Positions 1-8,399 of a DNA stretch of 64,000 nucleotides are shown piece by piece (the stretch's first letter is position 1; each line of letters starts with the position of its first letter). The position numbers were made by a program, and so were the translations under genes. Under the pieces are notes generated by a model that saw nothing but the letters and a program-made list of their open reading frames with translations, made no database searches and was not told the DNA's origin. The DNA comes from Rathayibacter sp. VKM Ac-2754 (GTDB taxonomy: Bacteria; Actinomycetota; Actinomycetes; Actinomycetales; Microbacteriaceae): the NCBI RefSeq assembly GCF_009807095.1, contig NZ_WUCC01000003.1:310001-374000 (forward strand). Direction: 5' to 3'.

Positions 1-1
1 G

Positions 2-460
2 CGCACCGAGGGAGCGATCTACGGCACGGTCCTCGCGATCACGCTGATCGCCGTGGGCTGGGACAAGGACACCGATCTCGAAGTGCTGCTCTTCCTCCTC
101 GGCTCGGTCACCGTGTTCTGGATCGCGCATCTGTACGCGGGGACGATCGCGAGGCTGCCCGATTCCGAGCCCAGCCCGCGAACCGTGCTCGCCGCGGTGG
201 GCGACACCGCGCGGCACTCGATCGGCATGCTCGCTGCGATGATCGTGCCCGCCCTCTTCCTCGCGCTCGGTCCGCTCGGACTCGTCGAGGAGTACACGGC
301 CTACTACCTGGCGCTCGGCTCGGGGGTCGTGATCCTCGCCGTGCTCGGCTACGTGATGTCGGCGCGCCGGGGCAGTTCGCTCGCGCGGCGCCTCCTCAGC
401 ACGCTGATCACCACGCTGCTCGGCTTCGTCGTGGTCTGGCTGAGCACGTTGGTGCACTGA
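2..460 (+). CDS. multi-pass membrane protein, 5' end cut by window
   Basis: The reading frame is open from the window edge to a TGA at 458-460, leaving the last 152 residues of a protein whose start lies outside. About five hydrophobic segments are visible: near the start (YGTVLAITLIAV), VLLFLLGSVTVFWIAHLYAG, GMLAAMIVPALFLALG, YYLALGSGVVILAVLG and LLGFVVVWLSTLV. That makes it an integral membrane protein with short loops. I see no catalytic or transport signature and do not recognise the family. The stop is 26 bases before the aldo/keto reductase start and no hairpin separates them, so read-through is possible. Confidence 0.7.
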   Translation, partial: RTEGAIYGTVLAITLIAVGWDKDTDLEVLLFLLGSVTVFWIAHLYAGTIARLPDSEPSPRTVLAAVGDTARHSIGMLAAMIVPALFLALGPLGLVEEYTAYYLALGSGVVILAVLGYVMSARRGSSLARRLLSTLITTLLGFVVVWLSTLVH

Positions 461-486
461 ACCCCGAACACTGTCAGGCTGGCGGC

Positions 487-1455
487 ATGACATCGCAGTC
501 CAGCCTCCGTCCGTTCGGCCCGTCGGGCGCCTCCGTCACCCGGCTCACCCTCGGTACCTCGTGGAATCCCGAGCGCGTGCGCGACCTCGACCGGGTGCCG
601 GCGCTCGAGCGGGTCCTCGACTCCGCAGCGGGCAACCGCGCCGTCTCGGTGATCGACACGTCGAACGAGTACGCCCTCGGGCACAGCGAGCGCCTGATCG
701 GCGAGGCTCTGCGGGCGCGCGGCGGCGTGCCGGAGGGGATCACCGTGGTCACCAAGCTCGACCGCGATCCCCAGACCGGCAGCTTCTCGGCCGAGCGGAT
801 GCGGCGCAGCCTCGACGAGAGCCGCGAGCGTCTCGGGATGGACGTGCTGCCCCTGCTGTACCTGCACGACCCCGAGCGGATCTCGTACGACGAGGCGTTC
901 GCCGACGACGGCCCCGTGAAGGCGCTCGTCGCCATGAAGGAGGCGGGCGTCGCGCTGTCGATCGGCATCTCGGGCGGGCCGGCGCCGATGCTGCTGCACT
1001 ACGTCGAGACGGGGCTCTTCGACGCGGTGATCACGCACAACCGGTTCACGCTGGTCGACCGCTCGTCCGAGGAGCTGCTGGACGCCTCCGTCGACCGCGG
1101 CGTGGTCGTGGTGAACGCCGCCGTCTACGGCGGGGGCGCTCTCGCCCGCTGGCCGGAGCCGGTCAAGACCTACGCGTACCGCCCGGCTCCCGCCGAGGTC
1201 GTCGACGCGGTGGCCGCGATGGGAGCAGCCTGCGAGCGCGCCGGGGTGCCACTCGCCGCGGCGGCGCTGCAGTTCTCGACCCGCGACCCGCGGGTGACGA
1301 CGACGGTGGTCGGAGCGACGACGGCCGAGCACTACGACGCGTTCGTGGCCGACGACGCCCTCGAGATCCCCGACGCGCTGTTCGACGAGCTCGCCGCGCT
1401 CGCGCCGTCGAGCGACGCCTGGCAGGACGCTCCGGGTTCGACCTGGCCGCGCTGA
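487..1455 (+). CDS. aldo/keto reductase
   Basis: A 322-residue NAD(P)H-dependent oxidoreductase with an AKR (TIM-barrel) fold, predicted cytosolic. The canonical tetrad is visible as Asp57 and Tyr62 (in VIDTSNEYALGHSE), Lys90 (VVTKLD) and His127 (LYLHDPE). The C-terminal segment has the usual GATTAEHYDAF-type cofactor-binding region. Length is normal for the family. It resembles the L-fucose/D-threo-aldose dehydrogenase branch more than the classic xylose-reductase branch, but the substrate cannot be assigned from sequence. The ATG at 487 opens the conserved N-terminal strand (VTRLTLGTS). The next gene starts 60 bases downstream on the same strand and is also a flavin/nicotinamide reductase, so the two may be co-expressed. 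Confidence 0.88.
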   Translation: MTSQSSLRPFGPSGASVTRLTLGTSWNPERVRDLDRVPALERVLDSAAGNRAVSVIDTSNEYALGHSERLIGEALRARGGVPEGITVVTKLDRDPQTGSFSAERMRRSLDESRERLGMDVLPLLYLHDPERISYDEAFADDGPVKALVAMKEAGVALSIGISGGPAPMLLHYVETGLFDAVITHNRFTLVDRSSEELLDASVDRGVVVVNAAVYGGGALARWPEPVKTYAYRPAPAEVVDAVAAMGAACERAGVPLAAAALQFSTRDPRVTTTVVGATTAEHYDAFVADDALEIPDALFDELAALAPSSDAWQDAPGSTWPR

Positions 1456-1515
1456 AGCGGGCCCGGTTCGCACCGTCAGGGCATAGCCGGGCTCTGTTCC
1501 CGGTTACCCCTCTGC

Positions 1516-2595
1516 ATGACTGACGACGCTTCCGGGCCGGCCCTCTTCCGGCCGCTCACCCTCCGCTCCCGCACCGCTCGCAACCGACTGTGGGCGGCGC
1601 CGATGTGCCAGTACTCGGTCGAGGCGCAGGACGGCCGGCCGACCGGCTGGCACCTCGTGCACCTCGGCTCGATCGCCCGTGGCGGCGTCGGAGTCGTGAT
1701 CTCGGAGGCGACGGCCGTCACTCCCGAGGGCCGCATCAGCCCCTGGGACACCGGCCTCTGGGACGACGCGCAGCGCGACGCGTGGGCGCCGATCGTCGAC
1801 TTCGTGCACGAGCAGGGCTCGCTCGCCGGGGTGCAGCTGGCGCATGCCGGCCGCAAGGCGTCGACCTACCGCGAGTGGAGCGGGCGCGGCACCGTCCCCG
1901 CCGAGGAGGGCGGCTGGGACACCGTCGCCCCCTCGGCCGTGGCCTTCGACGGCTACGCGGAGCCGCGGGCGCTCGACGCCGGGGAGCTGCCGGGCCTCGT
2001 GGAGGCGTTCCGCGCCTCCGCTCGCCGCGCCGTCGAGGCGGGCTTCGATGTGATCGAGCTGCACGCCGCGCACGGCTACCTGCTGCACCAGTTCCTCTCG
2101 CCGCTCTCGAACCGGCGCGAGGACGGGTACGGCGGATCGCTCGAGAACCGGGCGCGCCTCCTCCTCGAGACCGTGCGGGCGGTGCGCGCCGAGATCGGCG
2201 AGCTGCCGTTGCTCGTCCGGTTCTCGGCCACCGACTGGGCCGAGGGCGGCTGGACGCTCGAGGAGACCATCCGCGTCGCGGAGTGGGCGCGCGAGGCGGG
2301 CGTCGACCTCTTCGACGTGTCGACCGGCGGGCTCGTCGGCGGCACGCACATCCCCGTCGCACCCCTCTACCAGGTGCCGTTCGCCCGCGAGCTGCGGCGG
2401 GCGACCGGTGCCCCGGTCGGCGCCGTCGGACTGATCACCACGGCCGAGCAGGCCGAGGGAGTCATCACTGCGGGTGACGCCGACGTGGTGCTGCTGGCAC
2501 GCGAGCTCCTGCGCGACCCGCACGCCGCGACGCGCATGGCGCACGAGCTCGGAGTCGACATCGCTCCCGCGCAGTACGCCCGCGCCTGGCGCTGA
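1516..2595 (+). CDS. NADH:flavin oxidoreductase, old yellow enzyme family (YqjM/NamA-like)
   Basis: A 359-residue FMN-binding TIM-barrel ene-reductase. Features of the YqjM subgroup can be read: Cys31 and Tyr33 in APMCQYS (the redox-tuning Cys and an active-site Tyr), HAGRK for FMN/phosphate contact, the His pair in ELHAAHGYLLHQFLSP, Arg in LVRFSATDW, and the GG-R phosphate loop near the C terminus (VVLLARELLRDP). Members reduce activated C=C bonds of enones or detoxify electrophiles with NAD(P)H; the physiological substrate is unknown. Length is typical (about 340-370). Transcription ends at a strong bidirectional hairpin 8 bases past the stop. It may share a transcript with the upstream aldo/keto reductase. 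Confidence 0.9.
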   Translation: MTDDASGPALFRPLTLRSRTARNRLWAAPMCQYSVEAQDGRPTGWHLVHLGSIARGGVGVVISEATAVTPEGRISPWDTGLWDDAQRDAWAPIVDFVHEQGSLAGVQLAHAGRKASTYREWSGRGTVPAEEGGWDTVAPSAVAFDGYAEPRALDAGELPGLVEAFRASARRAVEAGFDVIELHAAHGYLLHQFLSPLSNRREDGYGGSLENRARLLLETVRAVRAEIGELPLLVRFSATDWAEGGWTLEETIRVAEWAREAGVDLFDVSTGGLVGGTHIPVAPLYQVPFARELRRATGAPVGAVGLITTAEQAEGVITAGDADVVLLARELLRDPHAATRMAHELGVDIAPAQYARAWR

Positions 2596-2602
2596 GAACG
2601 AC

Positions 2603-2636
2603 GAAGGGCCGGGCGGATCAGTCCGCCCGGCCCTTC
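2603..2636. terminator. bidirectional hairpin terminator
   Basis: A perfect 15-bp stem (2603-2617 with 2622-2636, GC-rich with GAAGGG/CCCTTC ends) and a 4-base loop. It lies between the convergent OYE gene and the small acidic gene, so it can end transcription from both sides. Confidence 0.85.
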
Positions 2637-2643
2637 GGAGAAG

Positions 2644-2811
2644 TCACTTCTCGTCGGTATCGCTCTCGCTGTCCGCGGGGGCGTCCTCTTCGGGGTTGAA
2701 GTGCGAGTCACCCGACACACCGACGGCGAGGCCGTCCTCGGAGTCCGGGATGGTGCCCTCGGTGCCGACGCCGTCCTCTTCCGGAGGAGTGGCGCTCGTG
2801 GTGTCGCTCAT
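2644..2811 (-). CDS. small acidic protein, 55 aa
   Basis: A short frame with ATG at 2811-2809 and TGA at 2646-2644, starting 3 bases after the stop of the SRPBCC gene on the same strand. The product is very acidic and low-complexity (many Asp, Glu, Ser and Thr; ends in SDTDEK), with no membrane segment or cysteine. It is probably intrinsically disordered. The tight coupling to the upstream gene and the terminator directly after the stop support a real gene. I do not recognise a family; a partner or adaptor of the SRPBCC protein is a guess. Confidence 0.6.
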   Translation of the reverse strand: MSDTTSATPPEEDGVGTEGTIPDSEDGLAVGVSGDSHFNPEEDAPADSESDTDEK

Positions 2812-2814
2812 GGC

Positions 2815-3270
2815 TCAGGCCTTCACGTCGCCGCGCCAGGCGCCGTCCGGCGAGCCCTTCGACTCGATGTACTCCTTGAAGTTCTTCAGGTCCTTCTTCA
2901 CGGCGTGGCTTCCGGCGCCCACGAGCGAGCCGACGGTCTCGAGGAAGCCCTTGGGCTCCCAGTCGAGCTGCACGGTGACGCGGGTCTCGGCGTCCGAGAG
3001 CTTGTGGAAGGTGACGACACCGGCGTGGTCGGTCTCGCCTCCGGTGCTGTTCCAGGCGACGCGCTCGTCGGGGTGCTGCTCGGTGATGTTGGCTTCGAAC
3101 TCGCGCTCGACGGGGCCGACCTTGACCTTCCAGACGGTGAGGGTCTCGGTGACCTGCTGGATCGACTCGACCTCGTCGAGGAACTTCGGGAACTCCTCGA
3201 ACTGGGTCCACTGGTTGTACGCGACGGACACGGGGACGTTGACGTCGACGGTCTCGATGATCTGCGGCAC
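2815..3270 (-). CDS. SRPBCC (START-like) family protein
   Basis: A 151-residue protein of the polyketide-cyclase/START-like (SRPBCC) superfamily, which binds hydrophobic ligands in a deep beta-grip cavity. The typical start (IIETVDVNVPVSVAYNQWT), the FPKFLDEVESIQQV stretch, the central ITEQHPDERVAWNSTGG and the long C-terminal helix (LKNFKEYIESKG) are all present. This matches the actinobacterial cyclase/dehydrase-type proteins often annotated as stress-associated. GTG at 3270 was chosen because it opens the conserved domain and has AAGGAG 7 bases upstream; a longer frame is basic, Arg-rich and unlikely. The 148-base gap to the GH43 stop should hold its promoter. It is followed within 3 bases by the small acidic gene. 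Confidence 0.85.
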   Translation of the reverse strand: MPQIIETVDVNVPVSVAYNQWTQFEEFPKFLDEVESIQQVTETLTVWKVKVGPVEREFEANITEQHPDERVAWNSTGGETDHAGVVTFHKLSDAETRVTVQLDWEPKGFLETVGSLVGAGSHAVKKDLKNFKEYIESKGSPDGAWRGDVKA

Positions 3271-3418
3271 GGTGGTGCTCCTTGCTGTCTTCGATGGCGG
3301 CGATCCGCAGCTGCGGTCGTCTTCCTCGACGGTATTCGGGAGCCGCCTGGGAGTGCACCGGGTTGCGGGCGTGAGCAAACGTGGTAGAGACGGACGACTT
3401 CTCGTCGTCGGTACCCCT

Positions 3419-4960
3419 CTAGTCGTCGGTTCCGGAGTAGCGGTACGCCGAGAACGCCGGCGCACCCGTCACCGCGTACAGGCCGAGCACGCGGCCGGTG
3501 AACGAGGTCGCCGTCTCGGCGGTGAGGGAGCGGCCGTCGATCCGGGCGAGCGTGCGCGAGACGCCGCCCGCCTCCGCCCGCAGCACGACGAAGTCGCTCG
3601 TCATCTGCCCCGGTCCGAAGCCGACGCCGCCGTCGCGCTCCGACTCGAGCACCAGCGTCACCGGGCCCTCGGGCAGCTCGGCGGTCCACTCCTGCTCGAA
3701 GGAGGGGATCACCGCGCGGGCGGTCACCCGCGTCCCCGAGCCGGTCGACTCGGCCTCGATCGCGTAGAACGAGTCCTCGTCGTAGCGGACGGCCAGTCCG
3801 CCGACTCCGCTGGACACGTCGACGACCACGGACGCGGTCATCGTCTGCGTGAGCTGCCTGCGTCCCACAAAGGTCGGCTGAGGGTGACGGAGCGTCCGCC
3901 CCTCCCCCGCGATCACCAGCGCGCCGTCCTCGACCGCCGAGATCGCGGAGGGCAGGCGCCGCACCCCGATCCAGCCGGAGTCGAGCGGATTCGCGAAGTC
4001 GACGTCGTCGCGCAGCGGTCCGCGCGGAGCGAGCTGCACCGGCTCGGCGACCGGCCAGCCGTCGACCCACTCGACGCGCGTGACGAACGTCTCGCGGCCC
4101 AGCGCCGAGAAGGCGCGGGTGGCGCCGCGCGGGCGCACGCCGAGCATCACCAGGAGCGTGGAGCCGTCGGGGCCCTCGACGAGGTCGCCGTGCCCGGTGT
4201 TCTGCACCGGCCGCGTCGTGCCGCGCGCCGTCAGGAACGGATTGCTCGGCGCGGTCTCGAACGGGCCCGTCGGCGAATCGCCGCGTGCGATCGAGACGCC
4301 GTGGCCGCGCTCGGTGCCGCCCTCCGCGATGAGCAGGTACCAGGTGGAGCCCCGACGGTACAGGTGCGGAGCCTCCGGGAACCCGCCGCCGGTGCCCGAC
4401 CACAGCGAGCGCGGCTCCTCGAGGATCGTGCCGGTCGCGAGATCGACCCGCACCTGCTGGATCCCGAGGTGCTGCCCCGTGTCGGGGCCGTCGAGGATCA
4501 GTCCGGAGTAGGTGACGTACGCGGTGCCGTCCTCGTCCCAGGCCAGGTCGGGGTCGATGCCCTGGAGGCCCTCTCCGTCCGGGGAGCGCAGGACGGTGCC
4601 GTCGCTCCACGGGCCGGCGGGATCCTCCGTCGTGAACACCACGCAGCCGCGCCCGGCGGGCACCGTCACGATCACGTGGAAGAGCCCGTCGTGGTGGCGG
4701 ATCGTCGGCGCCCAGACTCCGAGACCCGTGGGGACCTCGTCGACCGCGATCTGCTCGGCGCGCGTCGCGACGTTGCCGATCCGCTCCCACGTCTCGAAAT
4801 CGGTGCTGCGGTAGACGGGCATGCCGGGCAGGTACTCGAACGTCGAGGTGACGAGGTGGTAGACGCCGTCGACGAGCACCACGCTCGGGTCGGGGTTGAA
4901 CCCGGGGATCAGCGGGTTGGGGAACGGGGCGCCCACAGAACCGGCAGGAGCGGTGCTCAT
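3419..4960 (-). CDS. glycoside hydrolase family 43 (beta-xylosidase/arabinosidase-like)
   Basis: A 513-residue predicted cytosolic glycosidase with no signal peptide. The N-terminal five-bladed propeller carries the GH43 trio: base Asp24 in NPDPS, pKa-modulating Asp136/138 in GIDPD, and acid Glu196 in GGFPEAPH. Residues about 330-513 form the second beta-sandwich (concanavalin-like) domain usual in family-43 xylosidases. Known members cleave terminal xylose or arabinose from short oligosaccharides. It overlaps the GH3 gene by 4 bases (ATGA), so translation is probably coupled, and it acts with GH3 on sugars imported by the upstream ABC transporter. Exact specificity cannot be read from sequence. 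Confidence 0.92.
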   Translation of the reverse strand: MSTAPAGSVGAPFPNPLIPGFNPDPSVVLVDGVYHLVTSTFEYLPGMPVYRSTDFETWERIGNVATRAEQIAVDEVPTGLGVWAPTIRHHDGLFHVIVTVPAGRGCVVFTTEDPAGPWSDGTVLRSPDGEGLQGIDPDLAWDEDGTAYVTYSGLILDGPDTGQHLGIQQVRVDLATGTILEEPRSLWSGTGGGFPEAPHLYRRGSTWYLLIAEGGTERGHGVSIARGDSPTGPFETAPSNPFLTARGTTRPVQNTGHGDLVEGPDGSTLLVMLGVRPRGATRAFSALGRETFVTRVEWVDGWPVAEPVQLAPRGPLRDDVDFANPLDSGWIGVRRLPSAISAVEDGALVIAGEGRTLRHPQPTFVGRRQLTQTMTASVVVDVSSGVGGLAVRYDEDSFYAIEAESTGSGTRVTARAVIPSFEQEWTAELPEGPVTLVLESERDGGVGFGPGQMTSDFVVLRAEAGGVSRTLARIDGRSLTAETATSFTGRVLGLYAVTGAPAFSAYRYSGTDD

Positions 4961-7443
4961 GCCAGGATCTCCAGCTCGGTGGCCAGCGGGACGTCTTCGA
5001 GCGAGGTGCCGATCCGCAGAGTGAACGCTCCCGCCTCGTACTCCCAGCCGTCGTTCCAGGTGGCGAGGAGGCGCGTCGGCACGGTCACCGCGATCTGCGC
5101 GGTGGCGCCGGCCTCGACGCTGGCGCTCTCGAAGCCGACCAGCCAGCGCACGGGGCGCTCGACGGCGGAGTCGCGTCGCTCGGCGTAGGCCTGCAGCACG
5201 ACCTTGCCCGCGCGCTCGCCCGTGTTGGCGACGTCGACCAGGAGCACCGCGTCCTCGCCCGCCGTCGCGGGGGCGGGCGTCGCGACCGAGAGCAGCTCGA
5301 ACGACGTGTAGCCGAGGCCGTGGCCGAAGCCGTAGGCCGGCTCGACCTCGCTCCGGAGCCACGCGCGGTAGCCGATGTGGATGCCCTCGTCGTAGTGCAG
5401 CTCGCCGTCGGTGGGGAGCGTCGAGAGGACGGGGACGTCCTCGATGGCGGCCGGCCAGGTGGTGGGCAGGCGTCCGCCGGGCTCGACGCGGCCGAGGAGG
5501 ATGTCGGCGACCGCGTCGCCCATCTCCTGCCCGCCGAAGTAGCCGACGAGCACGGCCGCGACCTCGTCGCGCCACGGCAGCAGCACGGGGGCTCCGGCGT
5601 TGACGACGACCACGGTGCGCGGGTTGACGGCGGCGACGGCGCGCACGAGCGCATCCTGCTCGCCGGGCAGGTCGAGGGAGCTGCGATCGTAGCCCTCCGA
5701 CTCGACGGCGGAGTTGGTGCCGACGACCACGAGGGCGACGTCGGCGTCGCGGGCGAGCGCCACCGCCTCCGCGATGAGCTCGTCGGCCGGGGTGTCGTCG
5801 GGCTCGAGGCCGTAGGTGAAGCCGAGCGCGCCGTCGAGGTCGCCCTCGGCGTGCACGATGTCGTACTCGATGCGGATGTCGACGGGTGTGCCCGCGGTGA
5901 CCGTGAGCGGGGCCGAGACCGACGGCGGCGCGAGCAGCGACGCGCCGAGGTCGTTGCCGACGGGCGACAGCGTCTCCTCGAGGAACAGCTCGCCGTCGAC
6001 GTAGACGCGGGCAGTGCCGGCGACGGCGAAGCCGAGGCGCACCGTGGCGTCGGCCGCGGGAGTCAGGATCGTCGAGAACTCGACGCGGGCCGAGGCGGCG
6101 ATGGGGGCCGTGCCGCCGAACCAGACGAGGGAGGTGGCGCGGCGGTCCTCGACGAACAGCTCGGCGCCGGACGCGTCGAGGAAGCGGACGCGCTGCCCGG
6201 GCTCGCCCGTGACCGGATTGGTGATGGTCTCGAGGACGAGCGGGGCGACTCCGTCCTGCACGACCGCGCCGAGCGCGTAGCCGACCCGGGCGTCGGGCAG
6301 CGCGGCGCGGACGCCGTCGAGCGGCGTGACGACCTTCTCGGGGAGCACGGTCGCCGATCCGCCGCCCTGGGTGCGGGCCTCGCGGGCGTTGTGGCCGATC
6401 ACGGCGACGGAGGAGAGGGCGCTCGCGTCCCACGGCAGCTCACCGGTGTTGCGCAGCAGCACGCTGCCCGCCGCGGCGGCCTCGCGGGCGAAGGTGCGGC
6501 CGTCCTCGACGAGCACCGGCTCGGCGACGGCGGGCGCGAAGCCCTCGAGGGCGCCGACGCGCGCGGCGAGGCGGAGGATGCGGCGGACCTTGCGGTCGAT
6601 CACCGACTCGTCGATCTCGCCGGAGCGGACGGCGGCGACCAGCGCGGCGCCCCACGGGCCGTCGGGGCCGGGCATGACGAGGTCCTGCGCGGCGCGGGCG
6701 CTGTCGACCGATCGCACGGCGGTCCAGTCGCTGATGACGACTCCGTCGAAGCCCCACTCGCTGTTCAGCGGGGTCTCGAGCAGGTCGTTCTCGGTCGCGG
6801 TGACGCCGTTGATCGAGTTGTACGAGCTCATCACGAGCCAGGCGCGGGTCTCGACGATCGCGCGCTCGAAGGCGAGCAGGTAGAGCTCGCGCAGAGCACG
6901 GTCGCCGACGCGCACGTCGACCGTGAAGCGGTCGGTCTCGGAGTCGTTGGCGATGTAGTGCTTCGGAGTGGCGCCGACGCCGTTCTCCTGCACGCCGCTC
7001 ACGTAGGCGGCGGCGAGATCCGCGGTGAGCACCGGGTCCTCGCTGAAGCCCTCGAAGTGGCGGCCGCCGAGCGGCGAGCGGTGCAGGTTGATGGTCGGGC
7101 CGAGGACGACGTCGACGTCCTTGCGGCGGGCCTCGACGGCGGCCGCGGCGCCGTAGCGCCGGGCGATCGAGCGGTCCCAGGAGGAGGAGAGCGCGGTCGC
7201 CGAGGGCAGGTTCAGCGAGGGCGAGCGCTCGTCCCAGACCTCGCCGCGCACGCCGGAGGGGCCGTCGGAGACGAGCATGCGGCGCAGGCCGATCTTCTCG
7301 ATCGGCCAGGTGGTCCAGAAGTCGCGGCCGGTGAGCAGCTGCACCTTCTCCTCGAGGTCGAGGCGCGCGATCAGTTCGCTGAGGCGGGCGTCGGCGTCGG
7401 GCCCTTCGGCCGAGATGACGGGGGCGGTGGAGGTGTCGGTCAC
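4957..7443 (-). CDS. glycoside hydrolase family 3 with PA14 insertion (beta-glucosidase/xylosidase-like)
   Basis: An 828-residue GH3 enzyme. The nucleophile is Asp239 in GVVISDWTA, the conserved Lys161-His162 pair sits in TPKHYIAND, and a likely acid/base Glu lies in ESEGYDRSS. A beta-rich PA14-like insert occupies roughly residues 410-535 (AELFVEDRRATSLVWFGG through RVYVDGELFLEE), which shapes the substrate pocket in characterised PA14-GH3 enzymes. A fibronectin-type domain ends the protein. No signal peptide, so cytosolic. GTG at 7443 was chosen because the preceding residues are Arg/Glu-rich and an AGAGAGAG purine tract lies just upstream. The gene follows the ABC transporter operon by 107 bases and has its own predicted operator at 7483-7505. 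Confidence 0.92.
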   Translation of the reverse strand: MTDTSTAPVISAEGPDADARLSELIARLDLEEKVQLLTGRDFWTTWPIEKIGLRRMLVSDGPSGVRGEVWDERSPSLNLPSATALSSSWDRSIARRYGAAAAVEARRKDVDVVLGPTINLHRSPLGGRHFEGFSEDPVLTADLAAAYVSGVQENGVGATPKHYIANDSETDRFTVDVRVGDRALRELYLLAFERAIVETRAWLVMSSYNSINGVTATENDLLETPLNSEWGFDGVVISDWTAVRSVDSARAAQDLVMPGPDGPWGAALVAAVRSGEIDESVIDRKVRRILRLAARVGALEGFAPAVAEPVLVEDGRTFAREAAAAGSVLLRNTGELPWDASALSSVAVIGHNAREARTQGGGSATVLPEKVVTPLDGVRAALPDARVGYALGAVVQDGVAPLVLETITNPVTGEPGQRVRFLDASGAELFVEDRRATSLVWFGGTAPIAASARVEFSTILTPAADATVRLGFAVAGTARVYVDGELFLEETLSPVGNDLGASLLAPPSVSAPLTVTAGTPVDIRIEYDIVHAEGDLDGALGFTYGLEPDDTPADELIAEAVALARDADVALVVVGTNSAVESEGYDRSSLDLPGEQDALVRAVAAVNPRTVVVVNAGAPVLLPWRDEVAAVLVGYFGGQEMGDAVADILLGRVEPGGRLPTTWPAAIEDVPVLSTLPTDGELHYDEGIHIGYRAWLRSEVEPAYGFGHGLGYTSFELLSVATPAPATAGEDAVLLVDVANTGERAGKVVLQAYAERRDSAVERPVRWLVGFESASVEAGATAQIAVTVPTRLLATWNDGWEYEAGAFTLRIGTSLEDVPLATELEILA

Positions 7444-7482
7444 GGTGACTCTCTCTCTTTCGAAGCGACGGCATCGTCGCTC

Positions 7483-7505
7483 AAAACCTAGCAGTAGTTG
7501 GTTTC
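7483..7505 (-). promoter_or_regulatory. predicted operator (site A) before GH3
   Basis: AAACC and GGTTT arms separated by 11 bases, 40-62 bases upstream of the GH3 start. Read on the minus strand it ends in TAGGTTT, where TAGGTT could also be a -10 element. The same layout recurs three times in the 12.9-13.1 kb promoter region. Confidence 0.5.
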
Positions 7506-7550
7506 TCACGGCAGAGGGTGCCGATCCCCCTCGCGAGGGTCGGCACTCCG

Positions 7551-8399
7551 TCAGGCGTGGGCGGCCGTGAACGCGCGGCGCTCCTCGCGACGCGCCTGCT
7601 GGCGCACGGGGTCGGCCACGGGCGCCGCCAGGAACAGGCGCTGCGTGTACTCGTGCTCCGGGCGCGCGGTGACCTGGTCGCCGTCGCCCCACTCCACGAT
7701 CTCACCGTGGTACATCACGGCGACGCGGTGCGAGAGGTGCCGCACGACGGCGAGGTCGTGCGAGACGAAGAGGTACGCGACTCCGGTGCGCTCCTGGATC
7801 TCGGTGAAGAGATCGAGCACGCGGGCCTGGGTCGAGAGGTCCAGCGCCGAGACGGGCTCGTCGCAGACGATCAGCCGCGGCTCGAGGGCGAGCGCCCGGG
7901 CGATCGCGATCCGCTGCCGCTGACCGCCCGAGAACTCGCGCGGGAGGCGGTCGGCGGCCGACTGCGGCAGGCCCACCTGGTCGAGCAGCTCGCGCACGCG
8001 CTTCGAGGCGACCTTGCCGTCGACCTTCCGCACGGTGAGCGGCTCGACCAGGATCTGCTCGATCGTCAGCGACGGGTTGAGCGAGGTGTACGGGTCCTGG
8101 AACACGACCTGGATCTCGGAGGAGAGCGCCCGGCGCTCGCGCCGGCTCAGGTGCGCGATGTCGCGGCCGTTGTAGACGATCTCGCCCCCGGTGACCGGGG
8201 CGAGCCCCAGCACCGCGCGGCCGAGCGTCGTCTTGCCCGAGCCCGACTCCCCCACGAGACCCACGGTCTCGCCGGGCCGGATGTCGAGCGAGACGCCCTT
8301 CAGAGCCTTGAACGGCGCGGCGCGGAACCCCTTGCCGGGGTACTCGACGACGACGTCCTTGACGTCCAGCAGGGTCTTGTTGGGCACGGTCTCGCTCAT
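7551..8399 (-). CDS. Dpp/Opp-type ABC transporter ATP-binding protein (DppF-like)
   Basis: A 282-residue ABC ATPase with Walker A GESGSGKTT, signature SGGQRQRIAIARAL, Walker B LIVCDEPVSALD and the H-loop SHDLAVV. The long C-terminal tail (HEYTQRLFLAAPV) is the oligopeptide/nickel-type extension (oligo_HPY) found in Dpp/Opp systems. It powers import together with the ATPase half of the upstream fusion protein. The ATG overlaps the upstream stop by 4 bases. Despite the 'peptide' family name, its neighbours (GH3, GH43, DUF5060 glycosidase) point to a glycoside or oligosaccharide substrate; this is inferred from context. Confidence 0.92.
   Translation of the reverse strand: MSETVPNKTLLDVKDVVVEYPGKGFRAAPFKALKGVSLDIRPGETVGLVGESGSGKTTLGRAVLGLAPVTGGEIVYNGRDIAHLSRRERRALSSEIQVVFQDPYTSLNPSLTIEQILVEPLTVRKVDGKVASKRVRELLDQVGLPQSAADRLPREFSGGQRQRIAIARALALEPRLIVCDEPVSALDLSTQARVLDLFTEIQERTGVAYLFVSHDLAVVRHLSHRVAVMYHGEIVEWGDGDQVTARPEHEYTQRLFLAAPVADPVRQQARREERRAFTAAHA

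Noticed and set aside
349-1473. 374-codon minus-strand frame opposite the aldo/keto reductase
   Set aside because: Arg/Gly/Val-rich shadow frame typical of high-GC antisense DNA; the plus-strand frame has a full catalytic tetrad.
2474-5188. 904-codon plus-strand frame across SRPBCC and GH43 genes
   Set aside because: Runs antisense to two convincing genes and has no recognisable domain; arises from lack of stops in GC-rich DNA.
5320-7491. 723-codon plus-strand frame opposite GH3
   Set aside because: Low-complexity Asp/Gly/Val/Arg composition with no domain; the minus strand encodes an intact GH3 enzyme.
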